A stretch of DNA of 61,729 nt from an uncultured Spirochaetales bacterium (GCA_944392695.1 CALXXN010000003.1:112617-174345); one strand, 5' to 3'. Positions 19,245 to 27,969 are shown, counted from the first letter of the stretch. Notes: generated by a model from the sequence alone, not told the origin. A program made the numbers and translations.

Positions 19245-20942
19245 GTGGAAGATGAAACTCAGATGACTGACATGCAGGCCCTTCTGCAGGAGCAGTATCT
19301 AAAGTCACTTGCTGGCATTGAAGACGGTCAGATCGTAACCGGAACTGTTGTACAGTTAAATAACGACTATGTGTTTGTTGATGTTGGCTACAAGAGCGAG
19401 GGCAAGATCCCCGTGGATGAGTTCATCGAGCTGCCGAAGCTCGGCGACAAGGTCAACGTGACAATCGTCAACAAGGAAGGGAAGGGCGGTCAGATCGTCG
19501 TTTCCAAGAGAAGGGCGGATGCCCGGGAGAGGTCAGAGGCTCTTCGCGAAGCCGCTGAGAACCGTACTCCCGTGCTCGGAAAGTTCAGCAAGGTCATCAA
19601 GGGCGGCTATGAGGTCGACCTCGGTGCTGATTATAAGGGTTTCTGCCCGATGTCGAAGGCAGATGTCACAAGGATCGAGGATCCAGAAAGCCTGATTGGC
19701 AAGACGGACTACTTCATCATCGACAAGTTCCATGCTGGTACGAAGATGAAGAGCGTCGTCTCAAGGCGTGAGTACCTTGAGAAGATCATCGCTGAGAACA
19801 AGGAGAAGTTCTTCTCCTCTGTCCAGATCGGCGATGTCGTGCAGGGCGAGGTCAAGTCCTTCACCTCCTTCGGTGCCTTCATCGACCTTGGTGGTTTCGA
19901 CGGCCTGCTGCACATCAACGACATGAGCTGGGGCCATGTCTCCAAGCCCAAGGACTTCGTCAAGAAGGGCCAGGTCGTGCAGCTCCGCCTTATCAACATC
20001 GATCCTGAGACACAGAAGATCAACCTCTCACTCAAGCACATGCAGCCGGATCCCTGGACAAGCTTCGAGGAGCGCTACCAGGTCGGCGATGTGATCAAGG
20101 CCCCTGTCACGAAGATCACCTCCTTCGGCGTCTTCATCGAGATCGAGCCTGGTATCGAGGGTCTTGCCCACATCAGCGAGCTGAGCTGGACACGCAAGAT
20201 CACCAACCCCCGCGAGGTCGTCAACATCGGCGATGTCGTCGAGGCCAAGATCCTGGGTTACGACCTTGACAAGAAGCGTGTCTCCCTCGGCCTGAAGCAG
20301 CTGATGGAGAACCCCTGGGATACGATCGCAGAGCGCTATCCTGTCGGCACTGTCCTGAAGAGGAAGGTCGTCAAGATCACCAACTCAGGTGCCTTCGTCA
20401 ACCTCGAGGATGGCATCGATGGCTTCCTGCACATCGACGACGTCTCCTGGACGAAGAAGCTTAAGAACATGTCCCAGTTCTGCAATGAGGGTGATGAGAT
20501 TGAGGTCCAGATCTCCCGCGTGGAGCCTGAGAACCGCCGCATCCGCCTCTCTGTCAAGGACCTTGAGGGCAACCCTTGGCAGAACCTCAAGAGGAACAAC
20601 CCCAAGTACTCCCTGATCAAGGGTACTGTCTCGAACGTCACTGACTTCGGCGTCTTCGTCAAGGTCGCTGGTGACATCGAGGGACTGATTTCCAAGTACA
20701 ACCTCGTCGGACCCGATGAGGAGTACACGGACAAGGTGCTTGAGAACTTCAAGGTCGGCGATGAGGTCACGGCCATGGTCATGGAGGTCAACCCCTCCAC
20801 CCAGAAGCTCTCCCTCTCGATCAAGGAGATGATCAGGCGCAACCAGCAGTCCGAGATGGCCAAGTACATGGCCGGCGACCAGGACGATGGTGACACCTTC
20901 TCCCTCGGGGAGATGCTCAAGGCCAAGGACGAAGAGCTCTGA
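19245..20942 (+). CDS. rpsA: 30S ribosomal protein S1
   Basis: S1 binds mRNA on the 30S subunit. The 565 residues contain six S1 repeats at about 25-90, 105-170, 190-262, 275-347, 362-432 and 448-520. Repeats 3 to 6 carry the typical FGAFIDLGG.DGLLHI or FGVFIEIEPGIEGLAHISEL core. The start is GTG 19245, 9 bases after GGAG. The gene ends in a strong terminator, closing the operon that begins at recA or upstream. Confidence 0.95.
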   Translation: MEDETQMTDMQALLQEQYLKSLAGIEDGQIVTGTVVQLNNDYVFVDVGYKSEGKIPVDEFIELPKLGDKVNVTIVNKEGKGGQIVVSKRRADARERSEALREAAENRTPVLGKFSKVIKGGYEVDLGADYKGFCPMSKADVTRIEDPESLIGKTDYFIIDKFHAGTKMKSVVSRREYLEKIIAENKEKFFSSVQIGDVVQGEVKSFTSFGAFIDLGGFDGLLHINDMSWGHVSKPKDFVKKGQVVQLRLINIDPETQKINLSLKHMQPDPWTSFEERYQVGDVIKAPVTKITSFGVFIEIEPGIEGLAHISELSWTRKITNPREVVNIGDVVEAKILGYDLDKKRVSLGLKQLMENPWDTIAERYPVGTVLKRKVVKITNSGAFVNLEDGIDGFLHIDDVSWTKKLKNMSQFCNEGDEIEVQISRVEPENRRIRLSVKDLEGNPWQNLKRNNPKYSLIKGTVSNVTDFGVFVKVAGDIEGLISKYNLVGPDEEYTDKVLENFKVGDEVTAMVMEVNPSTQKLSLSIKEMIRRNQQSEMAKYMAGDQDDGDTFSLGEMLKAKDEEL

Positions 20943-20961
20943 GGCTCAGGCAAATGAGAGA

Positions 20962-20994
20962 ACAGGCGGGGGATTTTCGCCCCGCCTGTCTTTT
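20962..20994 (+). terminator. Rho-independent terminator after rpsA
   Basis: A perfect 10-bp GC-rich stem (ACAGGCGGGG 20962-20971 with CCCCGCCTGT 20980-20989), an 8-base loop and a CTTTT tail. Confidence 0.9.
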
Positions 20995-21008
20995 GAAGGG
21001 GGATTTGA

Positions 21009-21704
21009 ATGAAGGATAAGAAGAAGGAGACGCTCTCATCTGACAGGCTCTCTGCCAAGACCGAGGGTTTCCTGTCAAGCAACAAGAAGTCAATCCTGAT
21101 CATCTGCGTGCTTGTCGTCGTCATCGTCGCTGTCATCGCAGTCATCAGCATCGTCACTTCCAGCAGCAGCGAGGCTACGGCCACAGCTGTCTACAACCTC
21201 GAGAGTGAGTACAACTCCATCCGGAACATGGATGAGACGAGTGCTGATTACGCCACCGCAGGCCAGGCCTTCGTCGCTGATGCCGAGGCCATCCTCGCTG
21301 AGAACAGCGATGGATACGCCTATCTGAAGACGAACTACCTGCTCGGCCTCTACTATTACAACATCGCAGCCGATTGGGCACAGGCACAGGCATGCTTCGA
21401 GACAGCCGCCAACGCCGCTGCTGGCACCTACATGGGTTCTCTTGCATTGATGAACGCAGCTGCAAGTGCTGAGAACAATGGTGACCAGGATACGGCCCTT
21501 GCATACTACAACCAGGTCTGGGACGATTATGGGCGTGATGCTGCAGAGAGCCCCAAGGCCCTCTTCAACGCTGCAAGGATCTACGAAGCCCAGGGTGACA
21601 TCGAGCTTGCAAGCGCGACCTATTCCCAGCTTGCTGATGAGTTCCAGGGTTCAGAGTACGCAGCCCTCGCCAGGGCGCGCAACATCGTCCTTGGTGCTGA
21701 GTAA
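21009..21704 (+). CDS. Membrane-anchored TPR protein
   Basis: 231 residues: a charged cytoplasmic head of about 27 residues, one membrane helix near 28-50 (SILIICVLVVVIVAVIAVISIV), then an alanine- and tyrosine-rich helical domain with TPR-like pairs (YLLGLYYYNIAADWAQAQACFETAANAA; ALAYYNQVWDDYG; YEAQGDIELASATYSQLADEF). The layout resembles YfgM-type periplasmic chaperone scaffolds, but function is not assigned. The ATG follows GGGGGAT just downstream of the rpsA terminator, so it needs its own promoter or read-through. Confidence 0.75.
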   Translation: MKDKKKETLSSDRLSAKTEGFLSSNKKSILIICVLVVVIVAVIAVISIVTSSSSEATATAVYNLESEYNSIRNMDETSADYATAGQAFVADAEAILAENSDGYAYLKTNYLLGLYYYNIAADWAQAQACFETAANAAAGTYMGSLALMNAAASAENNGDQDTALAYYNQVWDDYGRDAAESPKALFNAARIYEAQGDIELASATYSQLADEFQGSEYAALARARNIVLGAE

Positions 21705-21757
21705 GACGTAAACAACAGACAAGGGGAGCAATCCCCACCCATAGGAGGAGATGGCCA

Positions 21758-22585
21758 GTGAGGATCATTAGGACAACCTTTTTGACTCTCTTGGCCATCT
21801 TCTTGTTATCTTGTTGTGGGATGCCTACCTACCACGATTTCGATTCCCTAATCTCGATAACCTACGTAAGTTCGGCTCCTGGCATCGATGATGTCGACTA
21901 CATCACAGGTTTCAGAGTCAACATCAACTGGGATGGTGATTCCTATCTTGACAACCTTGATGCCAGTTCGCCTTCTGTCCTCTTGATGTATACGATCGCA
22001 CCTGAGAGGGGGAGTCTATCAAGTAATTTCAACAGGGTCATTGGCGGATCCAACAATTACAACAATGGCATGACTGCCAACTTCAATGACAATGGCCAGC
22101 TTGAAGGTGTGAGTGCCACTATAAGCGGACAGGAAATCATGCTCTACGCTTTTGAAAATGAGCTCAGATCGCTTTCAACGACCCCGACATATACCTATGG
22201 GCCACTCCTGAGGACAGATGGGGACGGAACCAGCATCCCATACTATTATTTCATGATCCGTCGTGAGAACAGTGCTGATGGCTTAGGGTTCTATTTCATA
22301 TTGGATATATATACAGGAGATGGAACTTCATCGACTCTTGTCGATAGCATCTCAATGTTCCGTTCGTATGGGAACATGAACAACCTTGTATTTCCGAATT
22401 CTATTCCTGCGGTGGGTGATTGTAATGGCAATGACTTCAATTTCTACGCTTCAGCGGAAAACAATGATGATCCTTACCAAGTCAGTTTCTCAATTGCTGT
22501 GAACATGATCCCTGGAGCAGGAGGAACACATAACAACATCTTCTGGTCAGATCTCAGGTGGTATCGCAACTATACAGTCCAATAA
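21758..22585 (+). CDS. Putative lipoprotein of unknown function
   Basis: The 275-residue product begins with a basic, hydrophobic signal peptide ending LLSC, a lipobox with the lipidated Cys at residue 19. The mature part is rich in Asn, Tyr, Ser and Asp, a secreted-protein composition, with no recognised catalytic motif. The start is GTG 21758 behind AGGAGGAG (21743-21750). It heads a possible operon with the beta-barrel and phosphoesterase lipoprotein that follow; all three would reach the periplasm or outer membrane. I do not recognise the family. Confidence 0.65.
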   Translation: MRIIRTTFLTLLAIFLLSCCGMPTYHDFDSLISITYVSSAPGIDDVDYITGFRVNINWDGDSYLDNLDASSPSVLLMYTIAPERGSLSSNFNRVIGGSNNYNNGMTANFNDNGQLEGVSATISGQEIMLYAFENELRSLSTTPTYTYGPLLRTDGDGTSIPYYYFMIRRENSADGLGFYFILDIYTGDGTSSTLVDSISMFRSYGNMNNLVFPNSIPAVGDCNGNDFNFYASAENNDDPYQVSFSIAVNMIPGAGGTHNNIFWSDLRWYRNYTVQ

Positions 22586-22642
22586 GGTCTGGAAGCCACC
22601 CTGCTGTTTGTTGTAACATCAATTCACATCTGGAGATGAGAT

Positions 22643-23389
22643 GTGGTGTGCAGGAATAGTGTGTCTGGAGGGACGTTCAGGGACGTCACAGGACAAAGGA
22701 AAGGCGGAAGAAACTCAAAGAAACCCGATGGTGGTAGTGCACTCCTCCTGATAATCGTCCTTTCGTTCATTTGCCAGGGGCTTTATGCGGAGCCCCGGCT
22801 CGGGCTGTCGCTTGGCTATAGGAACAGCTCATATTTCAATCACAGCGCAGAGCAGGACTTCCACGTCAGGGATGATGCTTATGCTGTCGGCATCCTGACA
22901 GGTTTCGATGATTACATCAGGCTTTCCGCTGGCGCATATTTCGAGCCTGTGGACACATTCAATGTCGATCTTGGCGCTTACTATCACCACGCCTATGAAC
23001 CAGCATCTGGCATGGCCCATGCCTCTGTGACACTGGGCCAGGACCTACGCTTCGGAGCCTTCCTCTTCAACTACCGCCTTGGACTGATAGGAGGTCTGGG
23101 TTACAGCTTGTATTCAGATGAAGTCTTCCCGAACCTTTCTCCCGATGTGGTCTTGGAGATGGGATTCGCCATTAGGGACAGCTTCTCTCTGCTTGCCTAT
23201 CTGAGGAGCGCATCCTTCTACGAGACAGCAGCGCAGAGTCTTCCAATAGTAGGAGTGGAGGGCAGGGCTGATATCGGAAGGCATGGTATCTTCTTTGACG
23301 CCCATGTCGTCTTCGCTGATTACATGGAAGGTCCTACGATCCTGGTCAAAGACCTTGTAGTAACACTGGGTTACGAGGTGGCGCTATGA
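22643..23389 (+). CDS. Putative outer-membrane beta-barrel protein
   Basis: A hydrophobic signal segment (ALLLIIVLSFICQGLYA, cleavage before EPRLG) precedes a mature region of about 200 residues made of alternating polar and hydrophobic strands with many Gly, Tyr and Phe (LGLSLGYRNSSYF, YIRLSAGAYF, VDLGAYYHHAY, FLFNYRLGLIGGLGYSLY). It ends in an aromatic/aliphatic strand (LVVTLGYEVAL). This is typical of small 8-10-stranded barrels. The GTG 22643 start gives an unusually long polar lead before the signal, so GTG 22661 or a later start may be real. It overlaps the next gene by 4 bases (ATGA). Confidence 0.6.
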   Translation: MVCRNSVSGGTFRDVTGQRKGGRNSKKPDGGSALLLIIVLSFICQGLYAEPRLGLSLGYRNSSYFNHSAEQDFHVRDDAYAVGILTGFDDYIRLSAGAYFEPVDTFNVDLGAYYHHAYEPASGMAHASVTLGQDLRFGAFLFNYRLGLIGGLGYSLYSDEVFPNLSPDVVLEMGFAIRDSFSLLAYLRSASFYETAAQSLPIVGVEGRADIGRHGIFFDAHVVFADYMEGPTILVKDLVVTLGYEVAL

Positions 23390-24321
23390 AGAAGATCAGC
23401 CTGATTCTGCTTTCATTGGTCATGCTCTGCTCCTGTGACTTCGCTTTTTACAGCGACTATCTCAGCATGGATACGAATACCTTCCTCAATGAAATTGATA
23501 TCCAAGAGGAAGGAGGTGACAACATGCTCCGCTTCCTCGTGCTATCAGATGCCCACTACAACAGGGAGTTGAGGGATGATGGCATCATACGTAATGAGGA
23601 CAACCTCTTCGCATATCTGGATAAAGACAAGGATATTGATGCGGTCTTCTTCCTTGGCGACATGATTGATGACGCTGTGAGCGAAGACTACATCGCCCTC
23701 GAGGGCTTCATAGGACGTCTCAAGGCGCATCTCCCAGAAACAGCTGAGATCATCTCCGCACCTGGCAACCATGACTACAACAAGGGCTCTGACAGTGCAC
23801 AGTGGACAGAGGTTTTCAAGGACCTTGTCTTCGACTCTGGCAACACTGGAGCATACAGGATCTCGGATACAGTGATCTACAAACTTGACTCAGCCTACAG
23901 GCTCCTTGGATGTGACCAGCTTGATCATCTGGAAACAGCCTTGGAGTCTACTGATGCCACATACAAGTTGATACTAAGCCATGTCCCAATCAACCTGGAC
24001 CGTGCTGACCAGGGGCTCTTCCAGTTCGTCCTTGCGGACAACAACGAGCGTGGACGACTGATACGCATGTTCTCAAGTGAGAATGCATTATACCTGGCAG
24101 GTCACCACCATAAGGGTGGTGTGCTCAGTTCCTTCAGTGAAAGCTTCCATGAATATGTCTTTCCAGCCTTCCACAGGAAAGACCTGCTGTGGGGTCTTGA
24201 GAGCCGTGGCTATTACCACATCCTCGAACTCAATGAAGACACAGGGGAGGTGGTGATCAAATCATATCAGATCCAGAATGAATCACTTGAAGCGGAGAGG
24301 ACAATCAATTTCTCATTATAA
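23386..24321 (+). CDS. Lipoprotein metallophosphoesterase
   Basis: A calcineurin-like phosphoesterase on a lipoprotein anchor. The signal peptide ends LCSC. The metal-ligand motifs follow in order: LVLSDAHYN (D-x-H), FFLGDMIDD (G-D-x2-D), SAPGNHDYN (G-N-H-D), LSHVP, and GHHHKGG near residue 240. The 311 residues fit a single catalytic domain. It would act in the periplasm or at the cell surface. Substrate is unknown; nucleotide, phospholipid or sugar phosphate are all possible. Confidence 0.82.
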   Translation: MKKISLILLSLVMLCSCDFAFYSDYLSMDTNTFLNEIDIQEEGGDNMLRFLVLSDAHYNRELRDDGIIRNEDNLFAYLDKDKDIDAVFFLGDMIDDAVSEDYIALEGFIGRLKAHLPETAEIISAPGNHDYNKGSDSAQWTEVFKDLVFDSGNTGAYRISDTVIYKLDSAYRLLGCDQLDHLETALESTDATYKLILSHVPINLDRADQGLFQFVLADNNERGRLIRMFSSENALYLAGHHHKGGVLSSFSESFHEYVFPAFHRKDLLWGLESRGYYHILELNEDTGEVVIKSYQIQNESLEAERTINFSL

Positions 24322-24385
24322 AGCTCTTTGTTCATGTGTCTTACAGGCATGATGGATAACACAGGCATCATCTGGAATTGAATGA

Positions 24386-24408
24386 GGCTGTGGACAAAAT
24401 CCACAGCC
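24386..24408 (-). terminator. Hairpin between convergent operons
   Basis: A perfect 9-bp stem (GGCTGTGGA 24386-24394 with TCCACAGCC 24400-24408) and a 5-base loop, lying between the convergent stops at 24321 (+) and 24442 (-). No long T run follows on either strand. It could stop both transcripts. Confidence 0.5.
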
Positions 24409-24441
24409 CCAACCGTCCTTTAGCGCAATATCAATCAGAGC

Positions 24442-25656
24442 TCAAAGAGCTGATTCAATCGATGAGAGGTCGAAGTTCTCCTTGAGTGAGGCTGATGCGA
24501 CCTTCTTGCCTTCCTTGTAGAGATAGGCGGAGAGGTGGGCACCAGAAAGGATCCTCATGACCTTGTCGCTCTTGTAGATGTCGACAGGCTTGATCTCGAT
24601 TCCATGCTCCTTGCCATAGGTCTCCAGCTTCAGGAGCACCGCCCTGTCATTGTCCTCACTAGCGTTGTAGTAGAAGACGATGACGCGGTCCTTGGAAAGG
24701 ATGTCGTCATGAATCGTGTCGAGGTCGCTGATATACCTCTCAGCCATGGAGCCTGCGACAGCGCCATCACCAACTGCAGTGGCGACCTGGCGGAGGACCT
24801 TGGCCCTGACGTCACCAGCGGCGAAGATACCTGGCTGGTTGGTCTCCATCTCCTCGTTCGTGATGACATAACCACGAGAGTCGAGGTTGACAAGCCCCTC
24901 GAAGAGCTGGGTGTTGGGCAGGTAGCCGATGAAGAGGAAGCAACCATCGACATCGACAGGGATGATCTCGCCAGTCTTGAGGTTCTTCAGATTGACACGC
25001 TTGAGCATGTCATCACCCTCGAAAGAGTCGACGGAGGTGTTCCAGATGAAGTGCATCTTCTCGTTCTTGAAGGCCTTCTCTGCAGCGACCTGGTTGGCAT
25101 CGACATGGCCCTCGTCGTGGACGACAGAGACCCAGACCTCGCTGCAGAAGCGGGTGAGGAAGGTACCTTCCTCGATTGCGGCATCACCAGAACCGATGAT
25201 CAGGACCTTCTTGCCAGTGTAGCGGGCAGCATCACAAGTGGCGCAGAAGCTGATACCCTTGTCAAGGTAGTTCTCCTCGCCAGGAGCACCGGTAAGGCGG
25301 TTGCGTCCACCAGTGGAGATGACAACAGCCTTTGCGTAGTAATTTGTGCGGAACGTGGAAACGCACCAGCGGCCATCCTCCAGCCTCTCAACACCCTTGC
25401 AGTCTGTGAGCTTGACGTTGACACCAAACTTGCGGAACTGCTTGTCGAAGAGCTTCATCAGCTCTGTACCATCGATGCCCTCTGGGAATCCAGGGTAGTT
25501 CTCAATCTCACTTGTGTAAGTTGCAAGACCACCGATGAGGGATTTCTCGAGGAGCAGTGTCTTCAACCTTGCGCGGCCAGCGTAAAGGGCTGCTGTCATG
25601 CCACCAGCGCCACCACCAATGACGACGACATCATATTCTTCGATTCTCTTTTCCAT
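24442..25656 (-). CDS. Thioredoxin-reductase-like flavoprotein with degenerate thioredoxin tail
   Basis: FAD and pyridine-nucleotide disulfide oxidoreductase. The FAD-binding GGGAGGM lies near residue 14, the redox pair C138-A-T-C141 matches the TrxB active site, GSGDAAIEEG is the second dinucleotide fold, and GIFAAGDVRAK binds FAD. The NADPH-selecting HRRxxxR motif is absent; the site reads VVHDEGHVDANQ. After the usual 310 residues comes a 90-residue thioredoxin-like domain without CxxC. ATG 25656 follows AAGGA; the longer frame to 25767 overlaps yeeE and is not used. It is the last gene of the tusA-yeeE operon, so a sulfur-relay role is likely. Partner and electron donor are unknown. Confidence 0.85.
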   Translation of the reverse strand: MEKRIEEYDVVVIGGGAGGMTAALYAGRARLKTLLLEKSLIGGLATYTSEIENYPGFPEGIDGTELMKLFDKQFRKFGVNVKLTDCKGVERLEDGRWCVSTFRTNYYAKAVVISTGGRNRLTGAPGEENYLDKGISFCATCDAARYTGKKVLIIGSGDAAIEEGTFLTRFCSEVWVSVVHDEGHVDANQVAAEKAFKNEKMHFIWNTSVDSFEGDDMLKRVNLKNLKTGEIIPVDVDGCFLFIGYLPNTQLFEGLVNLDSRGYVITNEEMETNQPGIFAAGDVRAKVLRQVATAVGDGAVAGSMAERYISDLDTIHDDILSKDRVIVFYYNASEDNDRAVLLKLETYGKEHGIEIKPVDIYKSDKVMRILSGAHLSAYLYKEGKKVASASLKENFDLSSIESAL

Positions 25657-25723
25657 GATCTGATTCCTTATGAAAAAAGCTGTCCCTGACATGCAAAGTG
25701 CAGGGACAGCCAGGGAAAAGGGC

Positions 25724-26950
25724 TTAGTTGAACTGCGCCCTCTTCTTGTTCTCCCACCACCAGGCAAGGATCCAAAGGCCGAGGAGGGCCAGGAGCTGGA
25801 TCAGGAGGGCAGGAACAAGGCCGCCAAAGAGCTGGGGCAGGTAGACCTTTGAACCAGCAGTGAACCAAGTTCCAGCGGTGGCTTTCGTGATGGCACCAGC
25901 AAACGCGTTACCAAGGCAGAAGAAGGGGAAGCAGATCCAGAGCTGGACATAACCTTCACCCATCCTGACGAAGGTGCCGGAGGCACAACCGCCAGCCAGG
26001 ACAGCGCCGATTCCAAAGATGAATGAACCGATGCACATCTGGAGGTTGATGACGTTGCCAGGCATGTTCTCAGCGGTGAGGCCTGAGAGGTCGGCACCGA
26101 ACTGTGATGCATGGCGTCCGAAGAAGAAGATCGTCGCCAGGGCGAAAGCGACGATGACAGCCCTTGTGAGCTTTGTCTCGCCTGTGAGACCTGGGTCGCG
26201 GTAGGCTGCAGTAAAGCAGAAGCGTGAGCGTTGCATCGAGTAGCCAAGGCCGATGCCAATCACCAGGAAGAGCGGAGCCTTCGGGTAGTTGGGGGCGACA
26301 ACGAAGGAGACGATCAGGAGGAGGGCGATGATCACGACAGCTGCAATGATCTGGATCCTCTTGTTCCTGAGCTTCTGCTCAGCGGTCAGCCTCTTCCTCT
26401 TGGGCCTCTGGTTGGACACGGGAGGCATGAAGTACTTCAGGAGCTTGCCTCCAACTGTCGCACCAAGGAAGACGAAGAGGAGGAAGAGCCAGGCAGCAAG
26501 TGAGAACTGTGGGAGCTGGGAGAAGAGGCCACCGATGTTACAACCACCGGCCATCTTGGCTCCAACACCCATCAAGAGGCCACCAACGATAGCGGCAAGA
26601 GCCTGCTTGTAGTGCTTGATGTTCCTGATCTTCCACTGGGCAGCCAGGAGACAGGCGATCAAAGCACCGAGCAGGAGTCCGATGTCAGTGAGGGAAGCCT
26701 GGTTGTTCCAGAAGTTGTAGGTGGAGGTATCTGTTCCGAAAGTAGCAGCAGTGTCGATTCCGAAAAGGGAAAGGAACATGTTGCCCCACATGCCAAGTGC
26801 ACCGGAGACACCCCATGTGCTGCCGAACATGCACAGGGCCATCGCGAAGATGACAATCAGCGCGGAACCAGCGTAGTATGACCATTCCTTCTTCAGGATG
26901 ATGTCATAAAGGGCTGGCTTTTCAAGCTGGGTATTCTGATTCTGGTCCAT
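25724..26950 (-). CDS. YeeE/YedE family thiosulfate or sulfur-compound transporter
   Basis: A polytopic inner-membrane protein of 408 residues, the two-repeat form of the YeeE/YedE family; the YeeE (TsuA) branch takes up thiosulfate. Both repeats show the family cysteine motifs: MAGGCNIGGLFSQ in the first half and LAGGCASGTFVRMGEG in the second, plus SRFCF between them. About ten hydrophobic helices are visible, with a basic loop (RPKRKRLTAEQKLRNKR) in the middle. ATG 26950 gives MDQNQNTQLEK. It sits 11 bases after tusA, the classic YeeE-YeeD pairing. Confidence 0.88.
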   Translation of the reverse strand: MDQNQNTQLEKPALYDIILKKEWSYYAGSALIVIFAMALCMFGSTWGVSGALGMWGNMFLSLFGIDTAATFGTDTSTYNFWNNQASLTDIGLLLGALIACLLAAQWKIRNIKHYKQALAAIVGGLLMGVGAKMAGGCNIGGLFSQLPQFSLAAWLFLLFVFLGATVGGKLLKYFMPPVSNQRPKRKRLTAEQKLRNKRIQIIAAVVIIALLLIVSFVVAPNYPKAPLFLVIGIGLGYSMQRSRFCFTAAYRDPGLTGETKLTRAVIVAFALATIFFFGRHASQFGADLSGLTAENMPGNVINLQMCIGSFIFGIGAVLAGGCASGTFVRMGEGYVQLWICFPFFCLGNAFAGAITKATAGTWFTAGSKVYLPQLFGGLVPALLIQLLALLGLWILAWWWENKKRAQFN

Positions 26951-26961
26951 CAGGGTCCGCC

Positions 26962-27189
26962 TCACTTGGTCTTCTCGATGACGACTTCCCATTCACCGTC
27001 GCCAACTTCTTCGATTTCGACGTTGTAACCCTGGCCACGTGCCCAGTCTGGGACGTTCTTCATGGCACAGGTGTGGTCAATACCAACAACGAGGACATCA
27101 CCAACAGCCATCTCCTTGATGGCGTTCTGTGTCTTCACGAGAGGCACAGGGCAGGCCTCGCCAAGGCAGTCAAGATACTTTTCAGCCAT
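26962..27189 (-). CDS. TusA/YeeD-type sulfur carrier protein
   Basis: A sulfurtransferase of 75 residues with the family motif L-G-E-A-C-P-V-P, where Cys13 carries the persulfide. It starts MAEKYLDCLGEACPVP and contains the typical VGDVLVVGIDH strand and a C-terminal VVIEK. The ATG is preceded by AAGGAG. As first gene of the operon with the YeeE transporter it probably receives sulfur from the imported compound (TsuB role). Confidence 0.92.
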   Translation of the reverse strand: MAEKYLDCLGEACPVPLVKTQNAIKEMAVGDVLVVGIDHTCAMKNVPDWARGQGYNVEIEEVGDGEWEVVIEKTK

Positions 27190-27260
27190 TGTCTTTTCTC
27201 TCCTTGTTTAGAAGTGATATATGAATTGCACCACTTAGATGTGGAGGTCGCAACTTTTAG

Positions 27261-27279
27261 TTTGTGACTTTTTGACATT
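27261..27279 (-). promoter_or_regulatory. Candidate Crp/Fnr operator 1 in front of tusA
   Basis: TTTGTGACTTTTTGACATT on the plus strand, nearly identical to the site 32 bases away (27293-27311). It lies in the 123-base gap between tusA and the Crp/Fnr gene, so it is well placed to control the tusA operon. Confidence 0.5.
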
Positions 27280-27292
27280 CATGGCTGATGCA

Positions 27293-27311
27293 TTTGTGAC
27301 TTTTCGACAAA
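27293..27311 (-). promoter_or_regulatory. Candidate Crp/Fnr operator 2 in front of tusA
   Basis: TTTGTGACTTTTCGACAAA has dyad symmetry TTTGT-N9-ACAAA, the size of a Crp/Fnr site but with a non-standard core. It ends one base before the stop codon of the Crp/Fnr gene at 27313. Confidence 0.5.
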
Positions 27312-27312
27312 G

Positions 27313-27969
27313 TCAGATCGATGCTAGTTTTCCCGCATCGATTATCTTTATCCTGCCATGATTTGACTGAAGGATACCTTCCTTTTCAAGCTGGGCTGTT
27401 ATTGTGGATACCTGGCTCCTTGAAACAGCAGTCTCCTCACTTATTTTACTTTGCGTCACATCAATTATACCACCTGGAAAATAAGATGCGAGGTCATAGA
27501 GATAAGACGCGACCAGCTGGCGGGGCGTGGACTGGGTACGGTCCTTGATGATGTAGAGGATGTCAGCGAAGCGGTCCATGAAGTTGCGTCGGAGGAAATG
27601 GGACATGCCTGGATATCGGTCCTTCATCTCATTGAATGTCTGGGCAGGGACCTTGAGGATCCTGGAATCCATATCTGCGATGATGTTGATCTTGGCCGCT
27701 GTCCCATACAGCAAGGGACTGGATCCGAGGATGCAGATGTCATCTGGATTGAGGTAATACAAAAGGATTGAATGCCGCTCCTGCCGCAGGACGCTCTTGA
27801 GCCGGCCATCGATGACGAAGATGATGTTGTCACACATGACATCAGGAGAAGCGATCAGCTCACCCTTGCCAAAGCACTGGGTGAAGCTCCGGAAGCACAG
27901 TTCTTCCTGGTCTCCGGCGTCCAGCGAAGAGAAGAATGGAAGATAAGTTTCCAGAAGCTTCCTGATCAT
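27313..27969 (-). CDS. Crp/Fnr family transcription regulator, first copy
   Basis: 218 residues: an N-terminal cyclic-nucleotide-type beta-roll (about 15-120; FGKGELIASPDVMCDNIIFVIDGRLKSVL), a long dimer helix, and a C-terminal winged helix with KISEETAVSRSQVSTITAQLEKEGIL as recognition region. The roll lacks the R-S cAMP phosphate-binding cassette of CRP, so it is probably not a cAMP sensor. It is followed by the tusA operon on the same strand and divergent from a second Crp/Fnr gene with 46 bases between. Confidence 0.88.
   Translation of the reverse strand: MIRKLLETYLPFFSSLDAGDQEELCFRSFTQCFGKGELIASPDVMCDNIIFVIDGRLKSVLRQERHSILLYYLNPDDICILGSSPLLYGTAAKINIIADMDSRILKVPAQTFNEMKDRYPGMSHFLRRNFMDRFADILYIIKDRTQSTPRQLVASYLYDLASYFPGGIIDVTQSKISEETAVSRSQVSTITAQLEKEGILQSNHGRIKIIDAGKLASI

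Noticed and set aside
24535-25689. 384-codon plus-strand open frame opposite the flavoprotein gene
   Set aside because: It mirrors the codons of the real minus-strand gene, is rich in Val, Asp and Leu without motifs, and lacks a ribosome-binding site.
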